This document shows positions 61,588-61,730 of a DNA stretch of 61,730 nt, in pieces. Origin of the DNA: a virus. Within the stretch, counting starts at the first letter, position 1. Each line of letters begins with the position of its first letter. The notes beneath the pieces are model-generated. The model saw nothing but the letters and a program-made list of their open reading frames with translations. It had not been told where the DNA came from and searched no databases. Both the position numbers and the translations under genes were made by a program. Location: positions 1 through 61,730 of the IMG/VR virus record IMGVR_UViG_3300042465_001781, one strand, 5' to 3'.

Positions 61588-61730
61588 TTCTCCTCCCTCA
61601 AAATCATCTCCTCCAACACAGCATTCGCTGTAAGCAAATCATCACTGACAAAAGTGGGCAGTGGGTTGTTTGTGCTGTATGCCCAAGACTCAAGTGCCGA
61701 CAGCAGCTTGAGAATGCGTAGTGCGTCTAG
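61584..61730 (-). CDS. Small early protein, 3' part (gene crosses the contig junction)
   Basis: This holds all but the first three codons of the 51-residue protein that begins at 136 on the other end. It ends VLEEMILREEK with a TGA overlapping the next ATG. The unbroken frame across the junction supports a circular genome. Confidence 0.7.
   Translation of the reverse strand, partial: LDALRILKLLSALESWAYSTNNPLPTFVSDDLLTANAVLEEMILREEK
61604..61730. repeat. Terminal direct repeat, right copy
   Basis: Identical to 1-127. See the left copy. Confidence 0.95.

Noticed and set aside
1-61730. Temperate life style
   Set aside because: No integrase, excisionase, partition gene or C1-type repressor with cleavage domain is visible; the single Cro-like protein is not enough.
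1-61730. tRNA genes
   Set aside because: No cloverleaf with a TTCRANYC arm plus matching acceptor stem was noticed in any intergenic stretch; a dedicated search could still find a divergent one.

Overview
The window is a complete tailed bacteriophage genome of the short-tailed (podovirus-like) kind, assembled as one circle and cut open inside a gene. The first 127 bases are repeated exactly as the last 127 bases, so the unique length is about 61,603 bp. A 51-codon gene reads through the junction without a frame break. Gene content resembles uncultured aquatic podoviruses: a TerL/portal/Mu gpT-like capsid block, no tail sheath or tape measure, very large internal virion (ejection) proteins, a family A DNA polymerase and no visible phage RNA polymerase. 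No integrase or excisionase is recognisable, so a lytic life style is likely. The host cannot be named from the sequence. AAGGAG-type ribosome binding sites, sigma70-type promoters and a GH108-type endolysin fit a Gram-negative bacterium.

Layout: two arms leave a divergent control region at about 10.3-12.0 kb and meet at about 47.03 kb, where a hairpin carries a T-run only for leftward transcripts. The leftward (early and replication) arm runs from 11.6 kb down to 1, across the junction, and from 61.7 kb down to 47.1 kb. Its order is: a first early gene (11.1-11.6 kb); a block of unknown early proteins around a MoxR-type AAA+ ATPase and a von Willebrand/metallopeptidase-like protein (2.3-9.9 kb); a long string of tiny, tightly overlapping genes, many with cysteine pairs (0-2.3 kb and 57-61.6 kb); then DNA replication and recombination genes (VRR-NUC nuclease, Pol A, Cas4/RecB-like nuclease, HNH-like protein, SNF2 helicase, ssDNA-binding candidate, HTH protein, primase-helicase). 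The rightward (late) arm, 12.0-47.0 kb, holds small and large terminase, portal, GroES-like protein, scaffold, capsid, many small basic proteins, connector proteins, tail fibres with an S74 chaperone end, holin, endolysin, tail hub proteins and three ejection proteins, the last 1988 residues long.

The most striking signal is a 12-bp palindrome, TAACA-NN-TGTTA, found 18 times. All copies lie in the leftward arm or its control region, mostly 8-25 bases upstream of start codons or containing the start codon itself. I noticed none in the 35 kb late arm. A related half-site pattern lies in the spacer of leftward sigma70 promoters that have 17-bp spacers. Together these look like a phage-specific regulon. 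Other notable features are an 800-bp repeat-rich non-coding region (candidate origin or switch), a structured 120-nt leader before the ssDNA-binding operon, a C-terminal motif shared by several small late proteins, a HELLH metallopeptidase-like motif inside the giant ejection protein, and direct repeats showing recent duplication of small early genes.
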